A stretch of DNA of 10,883 nt from CAVSWN01 sp046728115 (GTDB lineage: Bacteria > Acidobacteriota > Vicinamibacteria > Vicinamibacterales > CAVVIG01), in assembly GCA_046728115.1 (NCBI GenBank), contig JBKPDW010000370.1:1-10883 (forward strand), in the 5' to 3' direction. The position numbers and the translations under genes are program-made. Below the pieces are notes generated by a model. The model had not been told where the DNA came from. It did not search any database and was given only the letters and a program-made list of their open reading frames with translations. This document shows positions 1 to 7,222 of this stretch, piece after piece (within the stretch, counting starts at the first letter, position 1; every line of letters starts with the position of its first letter).

Positions 1-217
1 GATCTGAGGACACGCCGGACAGCCGCTCCTCGAACCCGTGGCGTGTTGTGGCCCAATCGTCATGAACTCGCAGGCCGAGCTTCGAGAGGCGCAGCTCGAT
101 CAGGATGCGCAGCAGAAGACACCCACGCTCTGAACGTTCCCGCGCGAGAGACTTCGACCCGGACGACGAGGCGGATCACTTCGATCGTCTTCACGATGCG
201 GGCGAGCGTCCGAAGGG
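1..217. other. window edge with weak short reading frames
   Basis: No gene here can be firmly supported. On the plus strand an open frame enters from the left edge and stops at 63-65. Its stop overlaps an ATG at 62 (ATGA), which opens a 23-codon hydrophilic frame ending at 133. A further 53-codon frame (105-266, acidic middle, ends in TAG) overlaps the 3' end of the DUF2252 gene on the opposite strand. Third positions are GC-rich in all of these, but that is also expected by chance in such DNA. The left frame could be the tail of a real plus-strand gene converging on the DUF2252 gene. I saw no clear terminator hairpin. Confidence 0.3.
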
Positions 218-1549
218 TTACCGTGAAGTGGTCCTCGTGCGATATGACTTCACGAATAGTCGGTAGTCGTTTTTCACTTGCTCGGTGTACGTCGCAGCGA
301 AGACCGCGATGGCTCGATCGAACTTTGCTGATTTGCCGACGTATCCCGCAAGTCGCGCCGCGTCACCGGTTCGGGCATGGCCTTTGGCAAGGGCCTCCCC
401 ACACAAGGTCGCACATTCAAACAGCGTTCGCCGTGTGAGTTCCGCCGGATCCAGAGCCGCCTTGTGATCCGCGAGCTGCCTGACCAGATAGTCGTGCCCA
501 CCAAAGCGCGTGTATCCGAGAAACGGGTCGGACAGCGTCTGCATCATTTGTTGCCCTTCGGAGACCCGCTGTCCCTCGTGTTCGACCGGTCGCACCGTCC
601 GGAGATACGGCGCGTAACAGGACGGCAGTTCCTGCTTCACCTGGATGAACAGCGGATCGCCCGCACCGTTCCCGAACAAGAGGACGACGTAGTCGCGCGT
701 TCCCACGCTGCCCGTGCCCACCAACTTGAACGCCACATCGACGGGCTGATACCGCTCGAATGTTCGTCGCCGGCTGGCGTTCAGCGTCGCGCGGTACGCG
801 CGCACGGCGTGCACCACCTCCTCGGCCACGCGGGTTGAGACGTGGCCCAAGAGGGGCCGTCGGTCATGAAACCGAAATCGCCCGCCTCGGTGACTCGCCA
901 ACGTCCGAAGATTCCGCGTCGGCGTCACCCGAAGGGCGTCTCGAAAGAGATCCTCGAGCAGTGGTTCGCTGGGCCGGCGCGTAATGAGGTAGCGGGCGAG
1001 TGTGGCAAATCGCATGGTCGCGAACTTGCCGAGATGCATCCGGTAGGACATGACGAATTGGCGGACGCTCTCTTCGCAGCGTCCTCGGGATTGCCCACAC
1101 ACGTCGCCCGCGAGCACCAGACTGGTCGCCAGGCGCTTCACGTCCCATTCCCACGGGCCCGGGATCGTCTCGTCGAAATCGTTGATGTCGAACACCAGCG
1201 TGCCGTCGAGCGCGGCATACGCGCCGAGGTTCCGCACGTGCGCATCGCCGCACATCTGCGCAGTCAAGCCGGTGCGCGGCGTAGTCGCGAGATCGGCCGC
1301 CATCAGGGCGGCGGCACCTCGGAAGAATGCAAAGGGCGACACTCGCATCCGTTTGTACTTTTCCGGCAGCAAGTGCGTGAGGCGTCCCTGCTCAGCCTGG
1401 TACACCGGATCAAGCCGGTCTCTGGCGTCGTCGGTCTTGACGCTCCACTGCCCGTGAGCCTGACGTGACAGCCGTTTCCGCAATTTCTGCCCTGCCGCGT
1501 ACCGGTCGCGAGGCGAGCTGAGAGAGGATTGGAGTCGGAGGCCCGTCAC
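218..1549 (-). CDS. DUF2252 family protein
   Basis: This 443-residue protein matches the DUF2252 family along its whole length. Family hallmarks are RMRVSPFAFFRGAAALMAADLA (split here as residues 67-78 and 79-88), CGDAHVRNLG (100-109), DINDFDETIPGPWEWDVKRL (121-140), GTGSVGTRDYVVLL (278-291) with QVKQ (303-306), EGQQMMQ (331-337) and GHARTGD (390-396). The biochemical role of the family is unknown. The CGDAHxxN and DFDE motifs recall the catalytic and metal-binding loops of aminoglycoside-phosphotransferase-like kinases, so a small-molecule or protein kinase role is possible but is an inference. There is no signal peptide, so it is probably cytoplasmic. The start is GTG at 1547-1549. No Shine-Dalgarno site precedes it, and the receptor's terminator ends 1 nt upstream. 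No better start was seen before the conserved core. The gene is codirectional with the receptor, 63 nt downstream of it. Confidence 0.9.
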   Translation of the reverse strand: MTGLRLQSSLSSPRDRYAAGQKLRKRLSRQAHGQWSVKTDDARDRLDPVYQAEQGRLTHLLPEKYKRMRVSPFAFFRGAAALMAADLATTPRTGLTAQMCGDAHVRNLGAYAALDGTLVFDINDFDETIPGPWEWDVKRLATSLVLAGDVCGQSRGRCEESVRQFVMSYRMHLGKFATMRFATLARYLITRRPSEPLLEDLFRDALRVTPTRNLRTLASHRGGRFRFHDRRPLLGHVSTRVAEEVVHAVRAYRATLNASRRRTFERYQPVDVAFKLVGTGSVGTRDYVVLLFGNGAGDPLFIQVKQELPSCYAPYLRTVRPVEHEGQRVSEGQQMMQTLSDPFLGYTRFGGHDYLVRQLADHKAALDPAELTRRTLFECATLCGEALAKGHARTGDAARLAGYVGKSAKFDRAIAVFAATYTEQVKNDYRLFVKSYRTRTTSR

Positions 1550-1550
1550 A

Positions 1551-1586
1551 ACAAGAAGGCCCCGCCGCTCCGCGGAGCAGCGGGCC
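1551..1586 (-). terminator. intrinsic terminator after the first TonB receptor
   Basis: Read on the minus strand, a GC-rich hairpin (positions 1586-1558) has a stem of about 12 pairs, GGCCCGCTGCTC against GAGCGGCGGGGCC, with one mismatch and one bulge around a CGCG loop. It is followed at once by TTCTTGT. It begins 26 nt after the receptor stop codon, as expected of a Rho-independent terminator. The tail ends 1 nt before the GTG start of the DUF2252 gene. Confidence 0.7.
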
Positions 1587-1612
1587 CTGAGGACGATCCG
1601 TTGTTTTGAGAA

Positions 1613-4600
1613 TCAGAAGTCGTATTGCACGCCAAACTTCACCAGCCGCGCGTCGAACGTCGAGGTCGGTCGCAGCCAGGTCGCCCCGCTCGTCCCGTAG
1701 TTGTTGTTGGTCCAGAGCGCGTAGCTGCCGTTCATCACGTTGTAGACGTCCGCATTCAACTGAAACTTGCGACCGCCCGAACGGAAGATCTTGCTGAGCC
1801 GCAGGTCGAGCTGGTTAATCCGATAGTCGAAGTACTGCGACAACGGCTGCAACAGATCGATCTGCAACGACTGGACGTTGCCCGACAGCGGCCGGCCGAG
1901 TCCCTGGATCTGCGCGTTGCCGTAGGTGTAGATCGCGCCGTAGTTGGGTCCGGGAATGCTCTGATACACCGCGGCGGCCTGCAGGTTCCAGGGCAACGGG
2001 ACAGACCCATTGATCTTCACCAGATTCTGATACGGGTTGCCCGTTTCGCAGCCCGTCTTGACGCCGCTCACGGTCTGATACTTCTGGTCTTCCGGCGAGT
2101 TGACGAGGACGCACTGGTTGGATTTCGACGTCGTCACACCGGGCCACGTCGTGAGCAGGCTGATCGAGTTGCCGATGTTCCAACCGCCCGAGATGCTGAT
2201 GCCGTGCGGCAGCCGGGCGACGAGGTTGATGTCGCCGCCGTTATAGTACTCGTACGGCTTGCCGTAGTTCGACGACAGCGTCACGACATTGTTGACGACG
2301 CCGAATCTGTCGGTGTTGATGTCGTACAACCCGCAGATCTGCTGCCCGCTGACGGTGGCCGGCAGCCGCGGATCGACCGGTGCGGTGATGCAGTAGGGAC
2401 TGAAGTCCGTCGGGTTGACCGCCGTGTTGCGCGTGACGGTGAAGTTGCCGTACTGCGTGCGATAGAAGCCTGCGGTCAATGCGACGCCGTTTGCCAGCTG
2501 GCGTTCCAGGGCGACCGATCCCGCCCAGCTGTACGGACGTTTGCCCCAGCCCTGAATCCAGTTCGGATCCGGCGTCGTTGTGATGATCTGCTGGCCGAAA
2601 TTCTTGTTCGCCATTGCGCCGCACAGGTCGCCGCCGAAGCCGTTGGCGTTCGGGTCGCGGAGGTCGCAATTCGGGACCATATCGGGGAACCAGGCTCGCG
2701 TCGTGGTCCACGATCGGCTCGTGTTGCTGACGATAGCGCTCTGCGGATTGAAGGTCTTGCTCATCACCCACGACACGAGGCCGACGTAGCGGCCCAGCTG
2801 TCCCTTGATCGCCGTCTTGCCGTCGCCGAACACGTCCCACACGACGCCGAATCGCGGATCGATGTCGTGCCAGCACGGGATGCAATCCATCCCTGGTAGA
2901 ACGTGCGAGTCGGTGTACGGCCCGGCGAACGTCGTGACCGGGTCGGCCTTCGTGCGATGGTACTCGTAGCGGATGCCCAGATTGATCGTCACGCGATGCA
3001 GCGTCCACTGATCCTGGGCGAAGATGGCGAGATCCGGCCGGATCTTGACTTCGCTGTTGGAGTTGGTGGGCGTCGCATATTCCGTCAGCGAGTTGGGGGT
3101 GCCGTTGCGGAACGTCACCGTGAACGGCGTCGGACCGCGGTTGACGTACGACTGGTACGGCAGGCTCTCGTCGGCGGCGAAGCCGGCCTTGATCCGGTGC
3201 GCGCCGGTGATATAGGTCATCGAGAAGCGCTGCTTGAACGGCCGCTGGCCGGTTCGGAACAAGCTCGGTCCGTTACCGTTGAACGGGAAAGAGAGCGTCG
3301 GGTCGCGGTACAAGCGGTTGGTCGGGATGCCGGCGCAGGGGTTGTCATACGTGCTCGCCCACGAGTTGTAGAGCAGCACGCCGCCCTCGAACAGCAGCCT
3401 GCTGCTCGCGGTGTTGTTCCACGTGCCCATGAACAGCTGCGGGTGGTTGCAGTACGGGTTGCCCGACTCCATCGAGGCGACGCCGCCGTTCAGGTAGGCG
3501 AAGTTGTTCGGCTGGTTGTTCAGCTGCCACTCGTAGAACCCGTTGACCTTGTTCTTCTGATTGACCTGCCACGTCACACGCACGTCGTCGGACCTGAGAT
3601 CCTCGGACGCATCGGCGGGCTCGAACGGGCGGCCGTTGGTGCCGTCCGAAGGCGTGAAGCTCGAATCGTTGAGGGTGACGTCGTGAAACAGATTCGCGAT
3701 ACGCTCCTGCCGTCCCCAGCGCCGATGCGCGGTCATGAACCACACCTTGTCCTTCACGATCGGACCCGCGAACACGGCGTTGACGTCGTACACCTTCCGG
3801 GTTCCACTGTTCGTGATCGCGCCGGCGGCCTTGAGCGCATCGCTCATGTTGTCCGACTGCAGGTTGTGGTTCGTGCCGCTCGCGAACACCGTCCCGCTGA
3901 AACGGTTACCGCCCTCTCGCGGAATCACGTTGAGTACGACGCCGTTGCTCGTGTACTCCGCTGACGTACTTCCAGTCGGCGTGTCGACGACGATCTCCTG
4001 GGCTGTGAGGGCGTTGACGAAAAAGGTGCGGCCGCTGCCTTCGCCCTCGAACCAGTTGAACGACATGCCGTCCAGCAACATTTTGGTGTCGCCCTGCTTC
4101 GATCCATGGAGCGATGCGCGCGAGCTCGTTTCGCCCTTGCTGCCGCCGACGTCCTGCGCGTTGGTCGGCGACTGCAATGCCGGCGTGAGTGCGTAAAAGC
4201 TCAGCAGTGTTTTCGCGCTGGGGACAGCGTCGAGAAGTGCCTTGGGCAGCACTGTCTGACGGGTAACTGTCTGCGTGTCGACCAGAGGCGACGCCCCGGT
4301 CACAGTCACGCTTTCTTCGATGGTGCCGATGCGCAGCTGCGCGTTCACCGTCGCGTTGAAGCTTGGCGGCAGTTCGAGCCCTTCGCGCCTGAACGTCGAG
4401 AAGCCCGTCAGTGAAAACGCCACCGTGTAGATGCCGGGTTTCAGTTCGACGATGTGGTACTCGCCGCGCTCGTCGGTAACGGCACTCCGAACTTTTTCGA
4501 TCAGCACGGGACTGGACGCTTCGACGGTGACGCCGGGCAGGACGGCGCCCGACGCGTCGGTCACAACGCCGGTGATGCTCGCGGCACTCGTGCCTTGCGC

Positions 4601-4669
4601 GAAAACTGAGGTGGGGAAGACGGTGAGCAACGCTGCGGCGAAGAGACCAAAGCACGGACGGCGATACAT
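1613..4669 (-). CDS. TonB-dependent receptor, Oar-like, with N-terminal carboxypeptidase-regulatory-like domain
   Basis: This 1018-residue outer-membrane receptor is a normal length for the Oar-like group. Residues 1-24 are a signal peptide ending SVFA before QG. Residues 31-112 form the carboxypeptidase-regulatory-like (transthyretin-type) domain, with ITGVVTDASGAVLPGVTVEA and GEYHIVELKPGIYTVAF. A TonB-box-like ESVTVTG follows at 119-125. The plug spans roughly 140-265 and contains LHGSKQGDTKMLLDGM and VLNVIPREGGNRFSGT. The rest is beta-barrel, ending in aromatic FGVQYDF. Several Cys pairs lie in putative surface loops, for example CIPC and a pair spaced through NCDLRDP...LCGA, so disulfides are likely. 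The start is ATG at 4669, with AAGGAGG 6 nt upstream; a GTG 18 nt further up would bury that ribosome site. Substrates of this group are mostly unknown, and large organic molecules or peptides are likely. Confidence 0.92.
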   Translation of the reverse strand: MYRRPCFGLFAAALLTVFPTSVFAQGTSAASITGVVTDASGAVLPGVTVEASSPVLIEKVRSAVTDERGEYHIVELKPGIYTVAFSLTGFSTFRREGLELPPSFNATVNAQLRIGTIEESVTVTGASPLVDTQTVTRQTVLPKALLDAVPSAKTLLSFYALTPALQSPTNAQDVGGSKGETSSRASLHGSKQGDTKMLLDGMSFNWFEGEGSGRTFFVNALTAQEIVVDTPTGSTSAEYTSNGVVLNVIPREGGNRFSGTVFASGTNHNLQSDNMSDALKAAGAITNSGTRKVYDVNAVFAGPIVKDKVWFMTAHRRWGRQERIANLFHDVTLNDSSFTPSDGTNGRPFEPADASEDLRSDDVRVTWQVNQKNKVNGFYEWQLNNQPNNFAYLNGGVASMESGNPYCNHPQLFMGTWNNTASSRLLFEGGVLLYNSWASTYDNPCAGIPTNRLYRDPTLSFPFNGNGPSLFRTGQRPFKQRFSMTYITGAHRIKAGFAADESLPYQSYVNRGPTPFTVTFRNGTPNSLTEYATPTNSNSEVKIRPDLAIFAQDQWTLHRVTINLGIRYEYHRTKADPVTTFAGPYTDSHVLPGMDCIPCWHDIDPRFGVVWDVFGDGKTAIKGQLGRYVGLVSWVMSKTFNPQSAIVSNTSRSWTTTRAWFPDMVPNCDLRDPNANGFGGDLCGAMANKNFGQQIITTTPDPNWIQGWGKRPYSWAGSVALERQLANGVALTAGFYRTQYGNFTVTRNTAVNPTDFSPYCITAPVDPRLPATVSGQQICGLYDINTDRFGVVNNVVTLSSNYGKPYEYYNGGDINLVARLPHGISISGGWNIGNSISLLTTWPGVTTSKSNQCVLVNSPEDQKYQTVSGVKTGCETGNPYQNLVKINGSVPLPWNLQAAAVYQSIPGPNYGAIYTYGNAQIQGLGRPLSGNVQSLQIDLLQPLSQYFDYRINQLDLRLSKIFRSGGRKFQLNADVYNVMNGSYALWTNNNYGTSGATWLRPTSTFDARLVKFGVQYDF

Positions 4670-4675
4670 GGATAT

Positions 4676-4682
4676 CCTCCTT
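4676..4682 (-). promoter_or_regulatory. ribosome binding site deciding the receptor start
   Basis: On the minus strand AAGGAGG lies 6 nt before ATG (4667-4669). This strong site fixes the start at 4669 rather than the in-frame GTG at 4687. The second receptor at 9967 has the same AAGGAGG with 5-nt spacing, while the genes between them have weak sites or none. Confidence 0.8.
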
Positions 4683-4737
4683 CCCACGTAAGCGCGTAAT
4701 CCAATGGTCCGACGAGCGAGGGACGCCCGAGGGGCTC

Positions 4738-4766
4738 ACGATATTCCCCGATCACGACCATGTCAA
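4738..4766 (-). promoter_or_regulatory. sigma-70-type promoter of the first TonB receptor
   Basis: On the minus strand TTGACA (4766-4761) and TATCGT (4743-4738) are separated by exactly 17 nt. The -35 box is perfect and the -10 box is close to consensus. Transcription would begin near 4731, giving a leader of about 60 nt before the strong ribosome site. No operator was recognised. Confidence 0.65.
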
Positions 4767-4924
4767 CGCAAATGGACGTTAGGATCTGCGAGATCGCCGG
4801 ATCCGGCCTTGACAGCCCGCTGCGACGCTCTACGCACGTCGAGGCGATGCCCCAAGTCCTTCGACACGCAACACGGCGTAGGTCGCTCGGTAACTTTTCC
4901 GGCGTACTTACAGAATCTAAAGAG
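4767..4924. other. gap with nothing recognised
   Basis: This stretch lies between the receptor promoter and the tRNA-like fragment. I saw no convincing reading frame, hairpin or repeat in it. It lacks the GGAGAGG and D-arm sequence that would be needed to complete a tRNA with the fragment at 4930-4957. Confidence 0.4.
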
Positions 4925-4929
4925 TCGTG

Positions 4930-4957
4930 TCGGGTTCGAATGCCACCCTCTCCGCCA
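4930..4957 (+). pseudogene. fragment resembling the 3' end of a tRNA-Ser
   Basis: The plus strand reads GGGTTCGAATGCC, then ACCCTCTCCGCCA. This matches the layout of a tRNA 3' end: T-loop TTCGAAT at 4935-4941, acceptor 3' strand CCTCTCC at 4947-4953, discriminator G and an encoded CCA at 4955-4957. The acceptor half is the one typical of bacterial tRNA-Ser. The T-stem is degenerate, with about two of five pairs intact and a G opposite G next to the loop. No GGAGAGG 5' half, D-arm or anticodon arm lies within 100 nt upstream. It is therefore a remnant, either of a decayed tRNA or of an integration scar, and not a working gene. A chance match is possible but less likely given the encoded CCA. 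Confidence 0.5.
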
Positions 4958-5038
4958 GTCCTTAAATAACAGCAAAGAGACTTCCTGGGTTGTGTCTTGG
5001 GCGTGTGATGCGCGTTCTGGGCAGTTGTCGGCTCGCAC

Positions 5039-7075
5039 TCACGGGTTCTCCACGATGAACGCGACGTGTCGCCTGTAGAGCTCGACGCGCGCACGGATGT
5101 CGACGGCCAGCGCCGTCGCGGGCGTCGAATCGAGGCGAGCCAGCGCTTCCATTCCGGCTTTGACCGCGATGTCGAAGCGGCCGTCCGATGCGTAGGCCGC
5201 AGCCAGCGCGTCGAGCGCCTCCGCGCTGCGCGCGGTCAGCCTGACGGCTCGTTCGGCCAGCTGCACGGCTTCGGCGGGCCTGCGGATCGCCGCATCGCGA
5301 TGCGCGCTCAGGAGCCACGCGAAGTTGATCAGACAGGCGGTCGCGTCCGGGGAGGAGCCCAATGCCGCCCGGTACTCCGTGACGGCCTCGGCCGGTCGGT
5401 TCGTTTCGGTGAGCGCACGCGCGAGGCTGCACCGCGAGTCAAACAGCGAGTCGTCGGCAGCCAGCGAGTTTCGGTACTCGGTGATCGCATCTTCGAGGCG
5501 GCGCGCGCGATAGAACATGTTGCCGAGCGCGTTGTGCGCGAACGCGTAGCTCGGATCGAGGCGAATCGCTTCTGAATAACGCGCCAGCGCTTCGGCGTCT
5601 CGGCCGAGCGCCTCGAGCGTCACGCCCTCGTTGTAGTGCGCCGCCGGTGATCGCGGCTCGAGCCTGGTGACCGCGGCGAAATGTTCGAGCGCACGCGCCG
5701 GCTGACCGAGCTCGCGATAGATCAGCGCTGCATCGTTCCGCAGATTGACGTGCGACGGCTCGCGCGCGATCAGAACTTCCGCGCCGATCGCATCCTCCGT
5801 CGCCATCTTCCGGCTGGCGGCCTTCATCAGCGTTTGCCGGTCGGCTTCGCTGCGCGTGAGCAGCTGGATCCAGACGTCGCCCATCTCATCCGACGATCGC
5901 CAGCCCCACTGGACGCGCGCGGGTGGACGACTCGGATTGCGCGGATTGCCTTCCGAGTTGTCGAACGAGTACGTCATCGCCAGTTGGGTTCCGGCCGGTA
6001 GCCAGAACGGCTTCGCCAGTCGATAGTGGTCCTGCCAGTTGAAGTCCCATCCGCCGATATGGATCAGCGATCTCCGCGAGCCGTCGGGGAGCGTCGCCCA
6101 CGCGGCCACGTCACGCGCGCGATAATGCGCGTGCGGCTGCACGGCGACGACCCGCGCATCGACGGGCAGCACGAACGAATCCGCTTCGCGGTAGTCCGTC
6201 GCCCCTGCCGCGATGTCCAGGTCCTGTCGTCCGAGTCGAACCATCGCCGGCGACCGGGCCGGTGGATCCGGGGCGAGATACAACCCAATCAGCGGGGCGA
6301 TCTGCTCGACGCGTCCCGTCGGACGCATGTGGAGCTGCACGACGAAATCGGAGCCGCCCCGAAGCGTCCAAGCGACCTCGTTCGATGGCGGCGGCGTCTG
6401 GCCCGGCGTCCAGCCCAGGAAGTGCCCGTCCGGGAAACTGGCGGAGTGCAGGATGACGCCGTCGTAGCCTGGCGCAGGATCGGCATCGTCCAGCGCCCGT
6501 GACGCTGGCGTCGGATCGATCCGGATGTTCGCGTGGTGGACGGCACGACTGCGCGGACGGAACTGCAGGGCCTTCACGTATCTCGTGCCGCGGCCAGGCA
6601 CGGCGATAACGAAGTTGCGGAAGACGTCGAGGCCGTCGGCGCGCAACGTGTAAGGCGGCAGCGTCAGCACGAGATCGGGTTCGCCCCAGAGCCAGCCGCC
6701 CGTCACACGCGGCGGCGCGGCGAGGTCCTCTGGGCGACCTTCCGGAGTCCCCGCTTTTACCCAGCGATCGATGACCGCAATCTCGTCGTCGCGGAGCCGG
6801 CGCTCGCCGAGAAACGAGGGCGAGTCGCCGTCGGGTTTCCACGGCGGCATGTAGCGCTTTGCTGTCGCGTCGGCGATCAGCCTCGCGCGGCGCCTGACAT
6901 CCTCGTACGTGACGAGCCCAAACGGCGCGTCACCGTCCGGCTGATGGCATGGCGTGCACCGCGCGTAGATGATCGGCGCGATGTCCTTCGCAAACGTGGG
7001 CGTCCGATCGGCTGGCGAAACCGCGAGGCTGGCGAGAATCGAGAGGATCGGCAGAGCTCCGGCCGACACTCGCAT
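5039..7075 (-). CDS. exported heme-c / type II copper monooxygenase-like protein with C-terminal TPR repeats
   Basis: This 678-residue protein has a short N-terminal signal sequence (about 1-20). A c-type heme domain follows, with CTPCH at 40-44; Met76 in YMPPW is the likely sixth heme ligand. Residues about 140-410 resemble the two-lobed type II copper, ascorbate-dependent monooxygenases (PHM/DBM family). Candidate CuH ligands are H180, H181 and H249 (VHHANIRID, QLHMRPTG). Candidate CuM ligands are H315, H317 (QPHAHYRARD) and M398 (SSDEMGD), so the full set is present. Residues about 443-650 are TPR helices, for example YNEGVTLEALGRDAEALARY at 481-500, and probably bind a partner protein. 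It probably acts in the periplasm or at the surface and oxidises an organic substrate; the substrate is unknown. The ATG at 7075 has no ribosome site and seems to be leaderless. It is divergent from the related gene at 7223. Confidence 0.85.
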   Translation of the reverse strand: MRVSAGALPILSILASLAVSPADRTPTFAKDIAPIIYARCTPCHQPDGDAPFGLVTYEDVRRRARLIADATAKRYMPPWKPDGDSPSFLGERRLRDDEIAVIDRWVKAGTPEGRPEDLAAPPRVTGGWLWGEPDLVLTLPPYTLRADGLDVFRNFVIAVPGRGTRYVKALQFRPRSRAVHHANIRIDPTPASRALDDADPAPGYDGVILHSASFPDGHFLGWTPGQTPPPSNEVAWTLRGGSDFVVQLHMRPTGRVEQIAPLIGLYLAPDPPARSPAMVRLGRQDLDIAAGATDYREADSFVLPVDARVVAVQPHAHYRARDVAAWATLPDGSRRSLIHIGGWDFNWQDHYRLAKPFWLPAGTQLAMTYSFDNSEGNPRNPSRPPARVQWGWRSSDEMGDVWIQLLTRSEADRQTLMKAASRKMATEDAIGAEVLIAREPSHVNLRNDAALIYRELGQPARALEHFAAVTRLEPRSPAAHYNEGVTLEALGRDAEALARYSEAIRLDPSYAFAHNALGNMFYRARRLEDAITEYRNSLAADDSLFDSRCSLARALTETNRPAEAVTEYRAALGSSPDATACLINFAWLLSAHRDAAIRRPAEAVQLAERAVRLTARSAEALDALAAAYASDGRFDIAVKAGMEALARLDSTPATALAVDIRARVELYRRHVAFIVENP

Positions 7076-7081
7076 GAGTGT
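7066..7081 (-). repeat. inverted repeat presenting the start codon
   Basis: ACACTC-GCAT-GAGTGT is a perfect 6-bp inverted repeat. On the minus strand its four-base loop is ATGC, containing the start codon of the TPR copper-protein gene. It could be a small 5'-end hairpin affecting translation, or it may be coincidence. Confidence 0.45.
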
Positions 7082-7083
7082 TG

Positions 7084-7112
7084 AGCATAGCCCCTCTGAC
7101 GCTGTCTTTTAA
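7084..7112 (-). promoter_or_regulatory. candidate promoter giving a leaderless transcript
   Basis: On the minus strand TTAAAA (7112-7107) and TATGCT (7089-7084) are 17 nt apart. The -10 box ends only 8 nt before the ATG at 7075, so transcription would begin at or within a few bases of the start codon. The missing ribosome site is consistent with this. Confidence 0.45.
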
Positions 7113-7117
7113 CAATT
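7105..7117. repeat. 13-bp word shared with the second receptor's upstream region
   Basis: TCTTTTAACAATT occurs here and again at 9889-9901, in the same orientation. Both copies are in intergenic DNA upstream of plus-strand genes. This copy also overlaps the -35 box proposed for the minus-strand gene. It is unusually AT-rich for this DNA, so it may be a shared operator. Confidence 0.4.
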
Positions 7118-7124
7118 CCTGCCG

Positions 7125-7154
7125 TTGACGGGCGAACCCTCGGGCGTTTACTGT
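7125..7154 (+). promoter_or_regulatory. candidate promoter of the plus-strand copper monooxygenase gene
   Basis: TTGACG at 7125-7130 is followed by TTTACT at 7147 (16-nt spacer) or TACTGT at 7149 (18-nt spacer). Either gives a start site near 7160 and a leader of about 60 nt. GAGGA at 7214-7218 is the likely ribosome site, 4 nt before the ATG. Confidence 0.4.
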
Positions 7155-7222
7155 CGTAATGGAAGTATTAGAAGAGCGCAACGTGCCGCGGTCGTGGTCT
7201 GTTCATCGACAATGAGGACGAT

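Noticed and set aside
842..1468. Plus-strand 208-codon open frame opposite the DUF2252 gene
   Set aside because: It is antisense to a gene with strong family motifs and has low-complexity His/Arg-rich composition.
1625..3964. Two long plus-strand open frames (1625-2899 and 2903-3964) opposite the first receptor
   Set aside because: They are Arg/Val-rich mirror frames of a clearly recognisable receptor; no domain or ribosome site supports them.
4669..4687. GTG at 4687 as the start of the first receptor
   Set aside because: It would place the AAGGAGG ribosome site inside the coding region; the ATG at 4669 has ideal spacing.
4763..5094. Minus-strand frames reading GGEGGIRTRH
   Set aside because: This peptide is a familiar artefact of translating the antisense of a tRNA-Ser 3' end; it pointed to the tRNA-like fragment instead.
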